Assembly: GCF_000023225.1 (NCBI RefSeq)
Contig: NC_013173.1
Location: forward strand, 2,978,501 to 3,042,500
DNA length: 64,000 bases
Source of the DNA: Desulfomicrobium baculatum DSM 4028
GTDB lineage: Bacteria; Desulfobacterota; Desulfovibrionia; Desulfovibrionales; Desulfomicrobiaceae
Direction of reading: 5' to 3'
The notes beneath the pieces are model-generated. The model saw nothing but the letters and a program-made list of their open reading frames with translations, was not told the DNA's origin and made no database searches. The position numbers and the translations under genes are program-made. Each line of letters opens with the position of its first letter. Within the stretch, counting starts at the first letter, position 1. This document shows, in pieces, positions 45,945-55,281 of this stretch.

Positions 45945-47603
45945 ATGGAATCCAGCAGCAAATCCAGACCGTCCCACCGATCCATCCTCATCATCGAGGA
46001 CGAGGAATTCATCCGCCTGACCGTCGCCGACCATCTCAAGGATAATGGGCACAGCGCGGACGAGGCTGCAAGCGGAGCGGAGGGGCTGCGTCTGCTCGAC
46101 GTTGACCGCCACGAAACAGTGCTGCTTGATTTGCGACTCGGCGACATGGACGGGCATTCCATCCTGGCCGGAATTCGGGAGAAATCCGCCGAAATCCCGG
46201 TCATCATCGTTTCTGGAGCCGGCGACATGCACGACGTCATCAAGGCCTTGCGCGCCGGAGCGTCGGATTTTCTGACCAAGCCGATCCTCGATTTCGCCCT
46301 GCTTGACCTGGCCCTGGAAAAGGCCTGGGAACGCCTCGACCTGCTTCAGGAACGCCGTGAATATGCCCATGAGCTGGAAAGACGGGTCCTTGAACGAACC
46401 GCCGAACTGGCCGAGACCAATAGCAAGCTGCAGGAAAGCGAAGCTCTTTTTCGTCAGCTCGTGGAAAATATAAACGAAATATTTTGGCTCCAGCAGCTTG
46501 ATCCCCCGCGAATGCTGTATTTCAGCAAGGCCTGCGAAGGTATTCTCGGCGTGTCCAGGGATGTCGTAATGGATGACATCAGGAATCTGGTCAAACATAT
46601 CCACCCCGATGACTATGCTCGCGCCCGGGACTTCTTCCAGCTCAAAACTCTTGAAAACCCTGTCGATGAATACTTCAAGTTCATAAGGCCCGACGGAGAG
46701 ATTCGCTGGCTTCGCTCCAAGATATTCCCTATCGCGAGTGCCCACGGAATTTCCCCCCGCGTCGCGGGCATAACCGAAGACATAACCGAACGCATCGCTG
46801 CGGCCGAAAGGGACAAGGACAACCAGCGCAAGCTCATCCAGGCCGACAAGCTGATCTCGCTTGGTACCCTGGCGGCAGGGGTGGCTCACGAAATCAACAA
46901 CCCCAATCACCTGTTGCGACTGAATGCCCAGGCCGTGGAACAAATCTGGAGCCAGCTCCGGGAACAGTTTGACGTGTCCCTTCCTGAAGCCTCCGCCATA
47001 TCCATTGGCGGCATGACCATGGAACAGCTCGACACGGAAATCCCGCGCCTGCTGCGTGGCATGATCGGCGCTTCGGACCGCATCCGCGACATTGTCCAGC
47101 ACATGAAGGATTTCGCCCGCACGGATACCCAGGACACCGACCAGCCGGTCAACGTGGAAGATGTCCTGCGTGCCGCCGTCTCCCTGCTGCACAACAAGCT
47201 CAAAAACGCGACCGACCGCCTTGAGATCAGCATCGAGAGCGGCGTTCCGCCAGTGAAGGGAAGCCACCAACGCCTGGAGCAGGTTTTCATCAACCTGCTG
47301 ATGAACGCCGCCGAAGCCCTCCAGGACAAAAATGCAGGAATCCATGTTTGCCTGCGCAGACAGAGTCCGCATCAACTGGAGCTGACAATCCGCGACGAAG
47401 GGACAGGAATTACCGCGCAGGTGCTGGAACACATCTTCGACCCTTTCTTTACTACCAAACGCGACTGCGGCGGCCTCGGACTCGGACTTTCCATCAGCAA
47501 GACCATCATCGACGCCCACGGCGGGGAACTTAGCTTCGAGCCTGCGCAAAACGGAGGCACATTGGCTCGGGTGACGCTTCCGATAATGGAGACGAGGTCA
47601 TGA
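45945..47603 (+). CDS. Soluble REC–PAS–histidine kinase
   Basis: 552 residues from ATG at 45945; an in-frame GTG at 45927 is possible but neither has a good ribosome-binding site. The order is unusual, with the receiver first: residues 13-130 (IIEDEEFIRLTVADHL, Asp62, lysine in SDFLTKPI). A coiled coil, a PAS domain (LFRQLVENINEIFWLQQLD) and HisKA with His315 (GVAHEINNPNHLL) follow, then HATPase (NLLMNAAEALQDKN, GGLGLGLSISKT). There are no membrane helices, so it senses cytoplasmic cues or receives phosphoryl groups from elsewhere. It overlaps the next response regulator by 4 bp and is its likely cognate kinase. Confidence 0.9.
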   Translation: MESSSKSRPSHRSILIIEDEEFIRLTVADHLKDNGHSADEAASGAEGLRLLDVDRHETVLLDLRLGDMDGHSILAGIREKSAEIPVIIVSGAGDMHDVIKALRAGASDFLTKPILDFALLDLALEKAWERLDLLQERREYAHELERRVLERTAELAETNSKLQESEALFRQLVENINEIFWLQQLDPPRMLYFSKACEGILGVSRDVVMDDIRNLVKHIHPDDYARARDFFQLKTLENPVDEYFKFIRPDGEIRWLRSKIFPIASAHGISPRVAGITEDITERIAAAERDKDNQRKLIQADKLISLGTLAAGVAHEINNPNHLLRLNAQAVEQIWSQLREQFDVSLPEASAISIGGMTMEQLDTEIPRLLRGMIGASDRIRDIVQHMKDFARTDTQDTDQPVNVEDVLRAAVSLLHNKLKNATDRLEISIESGVPPVKGSHQRLEQVFINLLMNAAEALQDKNAGIHVCLRRQSPHQLELTIRDEGTGITAQVLEHIFDPFFTTKRDCGGLGLGLSISKTIIDAHGGELSFEPAQNGGTLARVTLPIMETRS

Positions 47604-49000
47604 ATCTTTACCCCGCAAACCCCGTTCTGTTGGTGGATGATGAAGAGGAAATCCTGTCCAGCCTGAGGGTTACGCTGGCCCTGGCCGGGATCACGAACGC
47701 CGTCCTCTGCGCCAGTGGCGCTGCGGCGGTGGACATCGCCCAAAAACGGGAAGTCGAGGCCGTGTTGCTGGACATACTCATGCCCGGACGCAAGGGTGAC
47801 GATATTCTCGAAGAGCTCCTGCATGCCCAGCCCGACCTGCCTGTCATCATGGTCACCGGCGTCGACGACGTGGACCTGGCCGTTTCCTGCATGCGTAAAG
47901 GGGCCTATGACTACATCCGCAAGCCCGCCGATTCGGAGCGCATCGTCTCGGCCCTGACCAGAGCCTTCGAACTGCGTACCATGCGAAGGGAACGCCGCAA
48001 TCTTTCCGCCGGATTCCTGGTACCGCCTCCGCACAAATCCGAAGCCTTCAATGAACTCATCACCTACAGCCCGGCCATGCTGCGCATCTTTCAGTACTGC
48101 GAGGCCATCGCCGCAAGCCCGGAGCCGGTGCTCATCATGGGGGAAACGGGGGTCGGCAAGGAGCTTCTGGCCAAGGCCATCCACGGGGCAAGCGCTCGCA
48201 AGGGAGAGTTCGTGGCCGTCAATGTGGCCGGACTTGACGAACAGGCCTTTTCCGACACTCTTTTCGGTCATGTCCGGGGCGCCTTCACCGGCGCGGACCG
48301 AGCACGCGGCGGGTTCATGGAACGGGCATCCGGGGGCACGCTCTTTCTCGATGAGATCGGGGACCTGCCCCTGCAAGCCCAGATCAAACTGTTGCGAGTC
48401 CTGCAGGAAAGGGAATTCTACCCCATGGGCTCAGACCGGCCCAAGCCCCTGACCGCCAGAATTATTTCAGCGACCAATCGGGCAGTTGATGAATTGAAAG
48501 ACGCTCAGCGCTTTCGCGCCGACTTTTACTTCCGCATCGCCACCCATTCCCTGACCATCCCCCCTTTGCGGCAACGGCCCGAAGACATTACCCCTCTGGC
48601 GGATCACTTTCTGGCACAAGCCGCCCGAACGTACGGGCGAGCCATCGAACACCCTTCCCAGGCGCTCGAACTCCTGCTCGGATACGCATTTCCGGGCAAT
48701 ATCCGGGAATTGCGGGGGCTAATCCTCGACATGGCAGGAAGATCCCAAAACGATCAACACTGCCTCGACGCCCTAAAGGAGCAACTGTCCCAAGCCCAGC
48801 CCGTCCTGCAAAGCTCCATGCCGGATCACTTGTTTTCAACCTTTCTGCGGCTGCCCACCCTGCAGGAAGGCTCCGAAGCCCTTGTCGCTGAAGCGCTGAA
48901 GCGCACCGAGGGCAATCAACGGCGCGCGGCCCAACTGCTGGGCATCACGCCGCAGGCCCTGAATTCACGCCTCAAACGCCGTTCGTCCTCATCCGCATAA
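47600..49000 (+). CDS. NtrC-type sigma54 response regulator
   Basis: 466 residues. The receiver has DDEEE and phospho-acceptor Asp58 ([14 protein letters not shown]). The AAA+ domain has Walker A GETGVGKE, the intact sigma54 loop GAFTGA (227-232) and Walker B LFLDEIGD. The C-terminal Fis-type HTH reads [20 protein letters not shown]. It overlaps the REC-PAS kinase by 4 bp. A sigma54-like promoter and two direct repeats lie in the gap downstream, making the HD-GYP/chemoreceptor genes its probable targets. Confidence 0.93.
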   Translation: MNLYPANPVLLVDDEEEILSSLRVTLALAGITNAVLCASGAAAVDIAQKREVEAVLLDILMPGRKGDDILEELLHAQPDLPVIMVTGVDDVDLAVSCMRKGAYDYIRKPADSERIVSALTRAFELRTMRRERRNLSAGFLVPPPHKSEAFNELITYSPAMLRIFQYCEAIAASPEPVLIMGETGVGKELLAKAIHGASARKGEFVAVNVAGLDEQAFSDTLFGHVRGAFTGADRARGGFMERASGGTLFLDEIGDLPLQAQIKLLRVLQEREFYPMGSDRPKPLTARIISATNRAVDELKDAQRFRADFYFRIATHSLTIPPLRQRPEDITPLADHFLAQAARTYGRAIEHPSQALELLLGYAFPGNIRELRGLILDMAGRSQNDQHCLDALKEQLSQAQPVLQSSMPDHLFSTFLRLPTLQEGSEALVAEALKRTEGNQRRAAQLLGITPQALNSRLKRRSSSSA

Positions 49001-49105
49001 AGATACATTGATCCCATTCCAAAATCTTGAGTTTCCTTTCCGCCCCTGGCCCACGCGGCCGTCTACTCCCTCGCCATGAGAAAAGATAAAGATACGTTGA
49101 TTCCA
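48997..49105 (+). promoter_or_regulatory. Pair of 20-bp direct repeats, candidate sigma54 enhancer sites
   Basis: ATAAAGATACATTGATCCCA (48997-49016) and ATAAAGATACGTTGATTCCA (49086-49105) match at 18 of 20 positions. They are 89 bp apart and 70-180 bp upstream of the sigma54-like promoter at 49176. The first overlaps the regulator's stop codon. The spacing and place fit upstream activator sites. Confidence 0.65.
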
Positions 49106-49175
49106 AATGCTGTCCCCCACCCTGCTCCCTTCATACAACATACTGTTTTAATTCTTTTTTAGACTCTAAAACCGT

Positions 49176-49192
49176 GTGGCACGTCTCTTGGT
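49176..49192 (+). promoter_or_regulatory. Candidate sigma54 (-24/-12) promoter of the HD-GYP gene
   Basis: The sequence reads GTGGCACGTCTCTTGGT. TGGCACG, four bases and TTGG match the consensus TGGCACG-N4-TTGC except for the last base. It lies about 25 bp before the ATG at 49217. Confidence 0.75.
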
Positions 49193-49216
49193 TATCGCAT
49201 TCCAGGAGGTGCCCCC

Positions 49217-50311
49217 ATGGACACATCAAATCAAATAACAACGCCCACGGTCCTGCTCATCGACGATGAGCGAATGAACCGTCTGATCGTTGGCGACTAC
49301 CTCCGCGACAGCGGATACGCCGTTCTCGAAGCGGAATCGTCATCCGAGGGGCTGCGCATTTTCGATAATGCCCGGCCCGATATCGTCATCACCGACCTGC
49401 GCATGCCGGGAGGCGACGGGAACCAGGTCGTCACGCGGTTACAGAATGTCGCGCCCGACACACCGGTCATCATCATATCCGGAACAGCAAGCCTGGAAGA
49501 GGCGCTGTGCACGCTGCGCGAAGGAGCCAGCGATTTCATCACCAAACCGGTGCGGGAAATGGACCGCATCAAGCACGCCATCGAGGCGGCCATGAAAAAA
49601 GCGCATCTGAATCGGGAAAACCGCCTCGTCAAAACCGCCCTGGAAGACGCAATTCAACAACATACGCATGACTTGCGGGATCTCAACGCGAAACTCAAGA
49701 ATGCCCTTGAATCCACGGTCAACGCCCTGGGCGTCATCGTGGCCCAGAAGGACCCCTACACCGCCGGACACAACGATCGCGTGGCACGTATCGCCATGGC
49801 TCTGGGACATGCCATGGCCCTGCCCCAGAATCGCATCGAAACCCTGCGAGTAGCCGGGAACCTTCACGATATCGGCAAGATCAGCGTCCCGGAAGAAATT
49901 CTGAACAAGCCCGGCAGACTCACACCGGAAGAGTACGAACAGGTCAAGATCCATCCGGAAACAGGATTCGACATACTCAAAGACATCCCGTTCCATGGGC
50001 CGGTAGCTGAAATCGTACTCCAGCATCACGAGCGCTACGATGGCACGGGCTATCCGCGTGGACTCAAAGGGAACGAAACCCTGCTTGAAACCCGTATCCT
50101 CTCCGTGGCCGACATCTACGAAGCGCTCACCTCGGACCGCCCCTATCGACGAGGCCTTCCACACGAGCAGGTCGTGGCCCATATCGTCCGCGAAGCCGGG
50201 AAGCAGCTCTGTCCCCTCTGCGTATGCGCTTTCGTCGCCGCCAACAAATCCGGAGTCCTCTCCGCCATCGCTAATAGCGAACGCGCCGGACAATTCCCTG
50301 AGCGCCCATGA
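49217..50311 (+). CDS. Response regulator with HD-GYP c-di-GMP phosphodiesterase
   Basis: 364 residues, GGAGGT ribosome-binding site. The receiver (about 10-125) has LLIDDERMN and phospho-acceptor Asp60 ([14 protein letters not shown]). A coiled linker follows. The HD-GYP domain keeps [31 protein letters not shown] (His217-Asp218), [18 protein letters not shown] and [16 protein letters not shown], so all metal and GYP residues are present. It should hydrolyse c-di-GMP to GMP when activated. Beyond the domain the last ~25 residues are atypical and contain CPLC. It is the first gene after the sigma54 promoter, followed within 60 bp by chemoreceptors. Confidence 0.93.
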   Translation: MDTSNQITTPTVLLIDDERMNRLIVGDYLRDSGYAVLEAESSSEGLRIFDNARPDIVITDLRMPGGDGNQVVTRLQNVAPDTPVIIISGTASLEEALCTLREGASDFITKPVREMDRIKHAIEAAMKKAHLNRENRLVKTALEDAIQQHTHDLRDLNAKLKNALESTVNALGVIVAQKDPYTAGHNDRVARIAMALGHAMALPQNRIETLRVAGNLHDIGKISVPEEILNKPGRLTPEEYEQVKIHPETGFDILKDIPFHGPVAEIVLQHHERYDGTGYPRGLKGNETLLETRILSVADIYEALTSDRPYRRGLPHEQVVAHIVREAGKQLCPLCVCAFVAANKSGVLSAIANSERAGQFPERP

Positions 50312-50366
50312 ACGCCAGGGGATTCATGAAAACCTTATCACGCACATCCAGTTACGGAGCACAATC

Positions 50367-52244
50367 ATGACTCTGCGCATCAAACTGTTTTCTATCGCCA
50401 TCACAGCTATCATCGGTTTTTTGTGTGTTTTCTTCGTCAACGAATACGGGACCCAAAGAAAGGACAAAGCGGCCCTGCTGCTTGAAGAAGCCACACATGT
50501 GCAAATTGGGATGCTGGAGGCACGCCGATCGGAAAAGGATTTCCTGGCCCGGAAAGATATGAAATACGAGGCAATTGTCCGCGAAACGGTGGCAAGAACC
50601 CTGGAGGAACTTGGCCATTTAAGCGAGGAACCGTCCCTGCGCGACAAGGCTGCCGTCATCAAGGGATTGATGAATGAATACCTGACCCATTTCTCATCGG
50701 TCGTCCAAAACGAACAGTTACTGGGCCTGAATGAAAATGAAGGTCTGACCGGCGAATTGCGGTCAAGCATACACAAAGTCGAAAAACTGATTGCCGATCG
50801 GAATAGCGATGCCTTGAGCGTAAGGATGCTGATGCTACGCCGCCTGGAAAAGGATTTCATGCTGCGCGGCGACATTAAGTACGTAGAGTCATTTCAAAAA
50901 GAAATGCTGCGCATGCGCAGGACGGCAGAAGATGCATTGGCTGATGATCCCCAAGCCATGCAGAGCATTAATGATCTTCTGGCAGCCTATGACCAATCGT
51001 TCACGGCCTATGTCAAAGAAGCGGCGGTCATAAAGGAAACGCAGGAACAGTTCCGTAAGATTATCAGAAAGACAGAACCCCTTATCGAGGAGCTTGCCTC
51101 AACGACGCACCAACTCATTACGGATGAAAAAAAATCCATCCGCCAGCTCACCATTATCGGAGTGCTGATCTTTTCGACCCTGACACTGGGAGTCATCGCC
51201 CTGGTGATGCGATCCATCACGGCCCCCTTGAACCATCTGGCCGCCCAGAGCCTTAAAGTCGCCCAAGGGGACTACACGGTCATCATCTCCTACAAGGTCA
51301 AGGATCCCATCGGGCATCTGGCGGACTCCATGAACATCATGATCGAACGGACCAAGGCCATGCTCGCCGAAATATCCGCCGCTACCCAGACTTTGGCCGC
51401 TTCCTCTTCCGAACTCTCCGCCATCTCCGGGCAAATGACTGCGGGCGCCGGCCAGACCGCAGCCATGGCCTCCACCGTCAACACCTCCTCCGAAGAGGTC
51501 AGCGAAAGCATGAACTCGGTTTCCGCAGCCATGGAGCAGGCCACCAACAACATAGGCACGGTGGCTGCGGCCGCCGAGGAAATGTCCGCCACCATCCAGG
51601 AAATTGCCCAGAACTCCGAACGCGCCAGAGCCACAACATCCAGCGCCGTCGACAAGGCCCGAGAAACCTCTGGCAAAGTCAATGAACTGGGCCTTGCGGC
51701 CAAGGAAATTTCCACCGTCACCGCAACCATCGCGGCCATTTCATCCCAGACCAACCTGCTGGCCTTAAACGCCACCATCGAGGCGGCCAGGGCCGGAGAA
51801 GCCGGACGAGGATTCGCGGTGGTCGCCAACGAGATCAAGGAACTCGCTCAGCAGACAGCCCGCGCCACAGAGGACATCCGCGAAAAAATCACGGACGTTC
51901 AAGACGTAACCACCCGAACCGTGCTTGAGATCACGGACATAACAGGACTCATCCACGAAATGAACGACATCATCGGCACCATCGCCACTGCCGTTGAGGA
52001 GCAGTCCGTAACCACCCGCGACATCGCCGAAAATGTGGGCCAGGCCTCCATGGGCATCACGGAAATCAACGAAAGCATCGCTTCCAGCTCGGCCATGACC
52101 AAGTCCATCAGCTCCGACATCTCACAAGTTCGCATGGCTTCCGACGAGATGAGCGTCAGCAGCCGCACCGTGCAAGAAAGCTCCACGGAGTTATCGCAGC
52201 TCGCAGAGCGTCTGGCGGATTTGGTTTCACAGTTCAAAATATAA
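50367..52244 (+). CDS. Methyl-accepting chemotaxis protein with HBM sensor
   Basis: 625 residues from ATG at 50367 (GGAG upstream). A first membrane helix (about 5-24) is followed by a helical periplasmic sensor, in which [16 protein letters not shown] and [15 protein letters not shown] are clear paired motifs of the helical bimodular (HBM) family. A second helix (about 270-290) and a HAMP follow, then the long cytoplasmic coiled coil with signalling tip [23 protein letters not shown] receptors in other species bind small organic acids, but the ligand here is unknown. The C-terminus ([10 protein letters not shown]) carries no obvious methylase-docking pentapeptide. Confidence 0.95.
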   Translation: MTLRIKLFSIAITAIIGFLCVFFVNEYGTQRKDKAALLLEEATHVQIGMLEARRSEKDFLARKDMKYEAIVRETVARTLEELGHLSEEPSLRDKAAVIKGLMNEYLTHFSSVVQNEQLLGLNENEGLTGELRSSIHKVEKLIADRNSDALSVRMLMLRRLEKDFMLRGDIKYVESFQKEMLRMRRTAEDALADDPQAMQSINDLLAAYDQSFTAYVKEAAVIKETQEQFRKIIRKTEPLIEELASTTHQLITDEKKSIRQLTIIGVLIFSTLTLGVIALVMRSITAPLNHLAAQSLKVAQGDYTVIISYKVKDPIGHLADSMNIMIERTKAMLAEISAATQTLAASSSELSAISGQMTAGAGQTAAMASTVNTSSEEVSESMNSVSAAMEQATNNIGTVAAAAEEMSATIQEIAQNSERARATTSSAVDKARETSGKVNELGLAAKEISTVTATIAAISSQTNLLALNATIEAARAGEAGRGFAVVANEIKELAQQTARATEDIREKITDVQDVTTRTVLEITDITGLIHEMNDIIGTIATAVEEQSVTTRDIAENVGQASMGITEINESIASSSAMTKSISSDISQVRMASDEMSVSSRTVQESSTELSQLAERLADLVSQFKI

Positions 52245-52292
52245 TCAGTCACAGCAACAACAAGAAGACAGCACGATTTAAGGAGTATCCTC

Positions 52293-53957
52293 ATGCAATG
52301 GTTCATCAACATGCGCATCATGAACAAGCTTTTGCTTTCATTCAGCATCATTCTGTCCATCATGGCAGGCCTGGGCTGGTTCGCGAGCACCCAGATGTCC
52401 CTCGTCAATGACAAATCGACTGAAATCAGCGCTACCTGGCTCCCTAGCGTCCAGGCTTGCGGAGAGCTTAATTCATTAATCCTTGAGGTTCGCAACACGG
52501 AATATGGACATGCCATTTCCGAGAGCGAAGAAGATATGGCTCAATACGAAAAGCGTATCGAGCAATACCAGGTTGAAATACAAAATGTCAGGATCGCGTA
52601 TGAAAAACTTCCCAGCTTGGAAGAAGAGAGTCGCCTATACCAAGAATACAAGAATCATTGGGATCTCTATATAAAGGAAAACGCAGCAATAATAGCCCTT
52701 TCCCGAGCCAACAAGACTCAAGAAGCAGTCGAAAAGATGCGCGGAACATCGCGCACCGAATACTACGCAGCCAAGGAAGCCTTGGATAAAATCATTCAAA
52801 TCCAAAAAAACGCATCCGATGCCGCCAGCGCCGAGGCCGACACGATATACGCCCACGCCCGCACATCCATCATCGTCGCCAATATCATCGCCATCCTAAT
52901 AGGCCTCCTGGTGGCGTATCTCGTAGCCAGGGTCATCACTCGCCAATTGGGCACCGAACCCGGCGTCATCGCGTCTGTCGCGGAGCGGATATCAAGTGGA
53001 GACCTGACTATCTCCTTCAATGACACCACTCGCCATATCGGCGTCTATGCCGACATCAAACGGATGTGCGAACGCCTTCGCGAAATCGTGGCCGAGGTTC
53101 AGGGCGCATCTGAAAACGTAGCCTCGGGTTCCGAGGAAATGAGCGCCTCGGCCGAGCAGCTCTCCCAGGGTTCCACAGAGCAGGCCGCATCCGTGGAGGA
53201 AGTGTCCTCCAGCATGGAGCAGATGGCCTCCAATATTCGGCAAAACGCCGACAATGCCGCGCAGACGGAAAAGATCGCCCTCAAGGCCGCCCAGGACGCC
53301 GACAAGAGCGGCAAGACAGTGGTCCAGGCCGTGGACGCCATGAAGAAGATCGCCGAAAAAATCTCCATCGTCGAAGAGATCGCCCGGCAGACCAACCTCT
53401 TGGCCCTCAATGCCGCCATCGAGGCGGCCCGTGCCGGGGAACACGGCAAGGGCTTCGCCGTTGTCGCGGCCGAAGTCAGGAAGCTGGCCGAGCGCAGCGG
53501 CACGGCCGCGGCCGAGATCAGCGAGCTGTCTTCCTCCACCGTCAGCGTAGCCGATCAGGCCGGGCAGATGCTGGTCAAACTGGTCCCGGATATCCAGCGC
53601 ACGGCCGAACTGGTGCAGGAGATCTCCGCCGCATCGAACGAACAGAATGCGGGCGCGGAACAGATCAACAAGGCCTTGCAGCAGCTTGACCAGGTCATTC
53701 AGCAGAACGCTTCGGCCTCCGAAGAAATGGCCTCCACCTCCGAAGAACTGTCCAGCCAGGCCGAACAGCTGCAGAGCACCATCGCTTTCTTCCGTCTCGG
53801 CACCGATACTGGCAAGACCGTCCGTCAAGTAGCTCGCCAGACCAGGCCGCAGCCTGCCCGCAAAGCCCCCAAGGCCCTGGTTTCCAGAGCTCCCGCCGGC
53901 GGGCTGGCCCTGGACATGGGACGCGACGATGAAGACGACGAATTCGAACGCTTCTAA
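52293..53957 (+). CDS. Methyl-accepting chemotaxis protein with 4-helix sensor and C-terminal pentapeptide
   Basis: 554 residues, AAGGAG ribosome-binding site. Membrane helix (about 9-30), a four-helix-bundle sensor, second helix (about 192-212), HAMP, then the MCP signal domain with tip [20 protein letters not shown]. After the coiled coil a flexible segment leads to a very acidic end: [17 protein letters not shown] fits the aromatic-x-x-aromatic shape of CheR/CheB docking pentapeptides. Its role here is inferred, since neither enzyme is encoded nearby. It is linked to cheW by 19 bp. Confidence 0.94.
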   Translation: MQWFINMRIMNKLLLSFSIILSIMAGLGWFASTQMSLVNDKSTEISATWLPSVQACGELNSLILEVRNTEYGHAISESEEDMAQYEKRIEQYQVEIQNVRIAYEKLPSLEEESRLYQEYKNHWDLYIKENAAIIALSRANKTQEAVEKMRGTSRTEYYAAKEALDKIIQIQKNASDAASAEADTIYAHARTSIIVANIIAILIGLLVAYLVARVITRQLGTEPGVIASVAERISSGDLTISFNDTTRHIGVYADIKRMCERLREIVAEVQGASENVASGSEEMSASAEQLSQGSTEQAASVEEVSSSMEQMASNIRQNADNAAQTEKIALKAAQDADKSGKTVVQAVDAMKKIAEKISIVEEIARQTNLLALNAAIEAARAGEHGKGFAVVAAEVRKLAERSGTAAAEISELSSSTVSVADQAGQMLVKLVPDIQRTAELVQEISAASNEQNAGAEQINKALQQLDQVIQQNASASEEMASTSEELSSQAEQLQSTIAFFRLGTDTGKTVRQVARQTRPQPARKAPKALVSRAPAGGLALDMGRDDEDDEFERF

Positions 53958-53976
53958 CCAGAGGACGGGATGACCA

Positions 53977-54468
53977 ATGAATGACAACGCTATTCTGCAA
54001 TATCTGACCTTCGCCCTGGGCGATGAGGTTTTCGCCCTGGAGACCGGTTTCGTGCGCGAAGTCATCGAACTCGTGCCCGTGACCCGCATCCCCAAGACTC
54101 CGCCATTCCTGCGCGGCGTCATCAACCTGCGCGGCCACGCCGTGCCCGTGGTCGACCTGCGCATAAAGTTTGGCATGCCTTCGGCCCAGGACACGGTGAG
54201 CACCTGCATCATCATCGTGGATGTGGAGATCGAAGGCGAGCAGTGCCACATGGGTGCCATCGTCGATTCCGTGCTCGAAGTCTTCGAGATGACAAACGAC
54301 CAGATCACACCGCCGCCGCGCATGGGCACGTCCATCCGCGCCGACTTCATTCGGGGCATGGGCAAGCAGAACGAGGAATTCATCATGATCCTCGACATCG
54401 GCAAGGTCTTCTCCACCGAAGAGCTGTCCTTGCTGGAAGCCGCCCAATCCGGCGAAGCGGAAAATTGA
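53977..54468 (+). CDS. cheW: Chemotaxis coupling protein CheW
   Basis: 163 residues. The CheW fold is plain: YLTFALGDEVFALETGFVRE, PVTRIPKTPPFLRGVINLRG, AVPVVDLRIKFG and a C-terminal FIMILDIGKVFS. CheW bridges receptors and CheA in the signalling array. It has a GAGGA ribosome-binding site 11 bp before the ATG. It follows the second receptor and is separated from the STAS gene by a 115-bp gap. Confidence 0.96.
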   Translation: MNDNAILQYLTFALGDEVFALETGFVREVIELVPVTRIPKTPPFLRGVINLRGHAVPVVDLRIKFGMPSAQDTVSTCIIIVDVEIEGEQCHMGAIVDSVLEVFEMTNDQITPPPRMGTSIRADFIRGMGKQNEEFIMILDIGKVFSTEELSLLEAAQSGEAEN

Positions 54469-54520
54469 TATGGGCGCCCTTGCGGCGCCCCAGCCCGCGA
54501 TATTGCGACCCTTCGCAAAG

Positions 54521-54560
54521 GCTTTCATCCAAACGGACTGCGGCACCGATGGATGAAAGC
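54521..54560 (+). promoter_or_regulatory. Inverted repeat before the STAS gene
   Basis: GCTTTCATCCA (54521-54531) and TGGATGAAAGC (54550-54560) form a perfect 11-bp inverted repeat with an 18-nt spacer, in the gap between cheW and the STAS gene. It could be an operator, an mRNA-processing hairpin or an attenuator. Confidence 0.4.
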
Positions 54561-54583
54561 CCGCGCAAGCCAGGAGACATTCC

Positions 54584-54901
54584 ATGTTTTCATGTACCAT
54601 CAAAGGCGCTCCGGAGCATCCGGTCGCCAAACTCTCCGGCAGTCTGACCCTGGAACACTCCAGAAAGATTCACACCGAACTGCTGGCTCTCCTCTCCCAG
54701 GCCGAGGTCATGACCATTGATCTGGGCGAGTCGGACAAATCGGACCTGTCCTTTATCCAGATGCTGCTCGCCCTGCTCAAGGATCCGGATAAAAAGATCC
54801 GTTTCGCGAACCTACCCGCACACCTGCTCGACAACGCTGCACGCCTCGGCGCGGACGCGTTCATGGCTGAACTCTCGAATCGAACGGGGAAAAGCGCATG
54901 A
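54584..54901 (+). CDS. STAS-domain protein (anti-sigma-antagonist-like)
   Basis: 105 residues with a STAS-like pattern: CTIKGAPEHPVAKLSGSLTL, a helix, VMTIDLGESDKSDLSFIQML and IRFANLPAHLLDNAARLG. Serine at the usual SpoIIAA phospho-position is plausibly in SDLSFIQ. STAS proteins bind partner kinases or act as phospho-switches. Its 4-bp overlap with cheY (ATGA) makes it part of the chemotaxis unit. Confidence 0.8.
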   Translation: MFSCTIKGAPEHPVAKLSGSLTLEHSRKIHTELLALLSQAEVMTIDLGESDKSDLSFIQMLLALLKDPDKKIRFANLPAHLLDNAARLGADAFMAELSNRTGKSA

Positions 54902-55260
54902 GCACGATCATCATGACTGTCGACGACTCGGCAAGCATTCGCCAGATGGTCAGTCTGACCCTGAAGGACGCCGGCTATGCCGTCATCGAAGCCTGCGACG
55001 GCAGGGACGCGCTGTCCAAGCTGTCCGGACCCGTGAGCCTGATCCTGACCGATCTGAACATGCCGGGCATGAACGGCATCGAACTGATCCGCGCCGTGCG
55101 CGCCACGCCCCAGTACAAGTTCACGCCCATCGTCATGCTGACCACGGAATCGCAGGCCTCCTCCAAAGAGGAAGGAAAGGCGGCCGGGGCCACCGGCTGG
55201 ATCGTCAAACCTTTCAAGCCCGATCAGCTTTTGGCAGTGGCCAAGAAACTGTTGCGATAA
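54898..55260 (+). CDS. cheY: CheY-type response regulator
   Basis: 120-residue stand-alone receiver: Asp9-Asp10 (TVDDSAS), phospho-acceptor Asp52 (LILTDLNMPGMNG), threonine in MLTTES and lysine in WIVKPFKPDQL. It is phosphorylated by CheA and would act on the flagellar switch or another output. It follows the STAS gene with an overlap and is 21 bp before cheA. Confidence 0.95.
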   Translation: MSTIIMTVDDSASIRQMVSLTLKDAGYAVIEACDGRDALSKLSGPVSLILTDLNMPGMNGIELIRAVRATPQYKFTPIVMLTTESQASSKEEGKAAGATGWIVKPFKPDQLLAVAKKLLR

Positions 55261-55281
55261 CCCCCAGAACCGGAGCCGAAA

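Noticed and set aside
45915-47549. A 544-residue open frame on the minus strand
   Set aside because: Antisense to the REC-PAS kinase, whose catalytic motifs are unmistakable.
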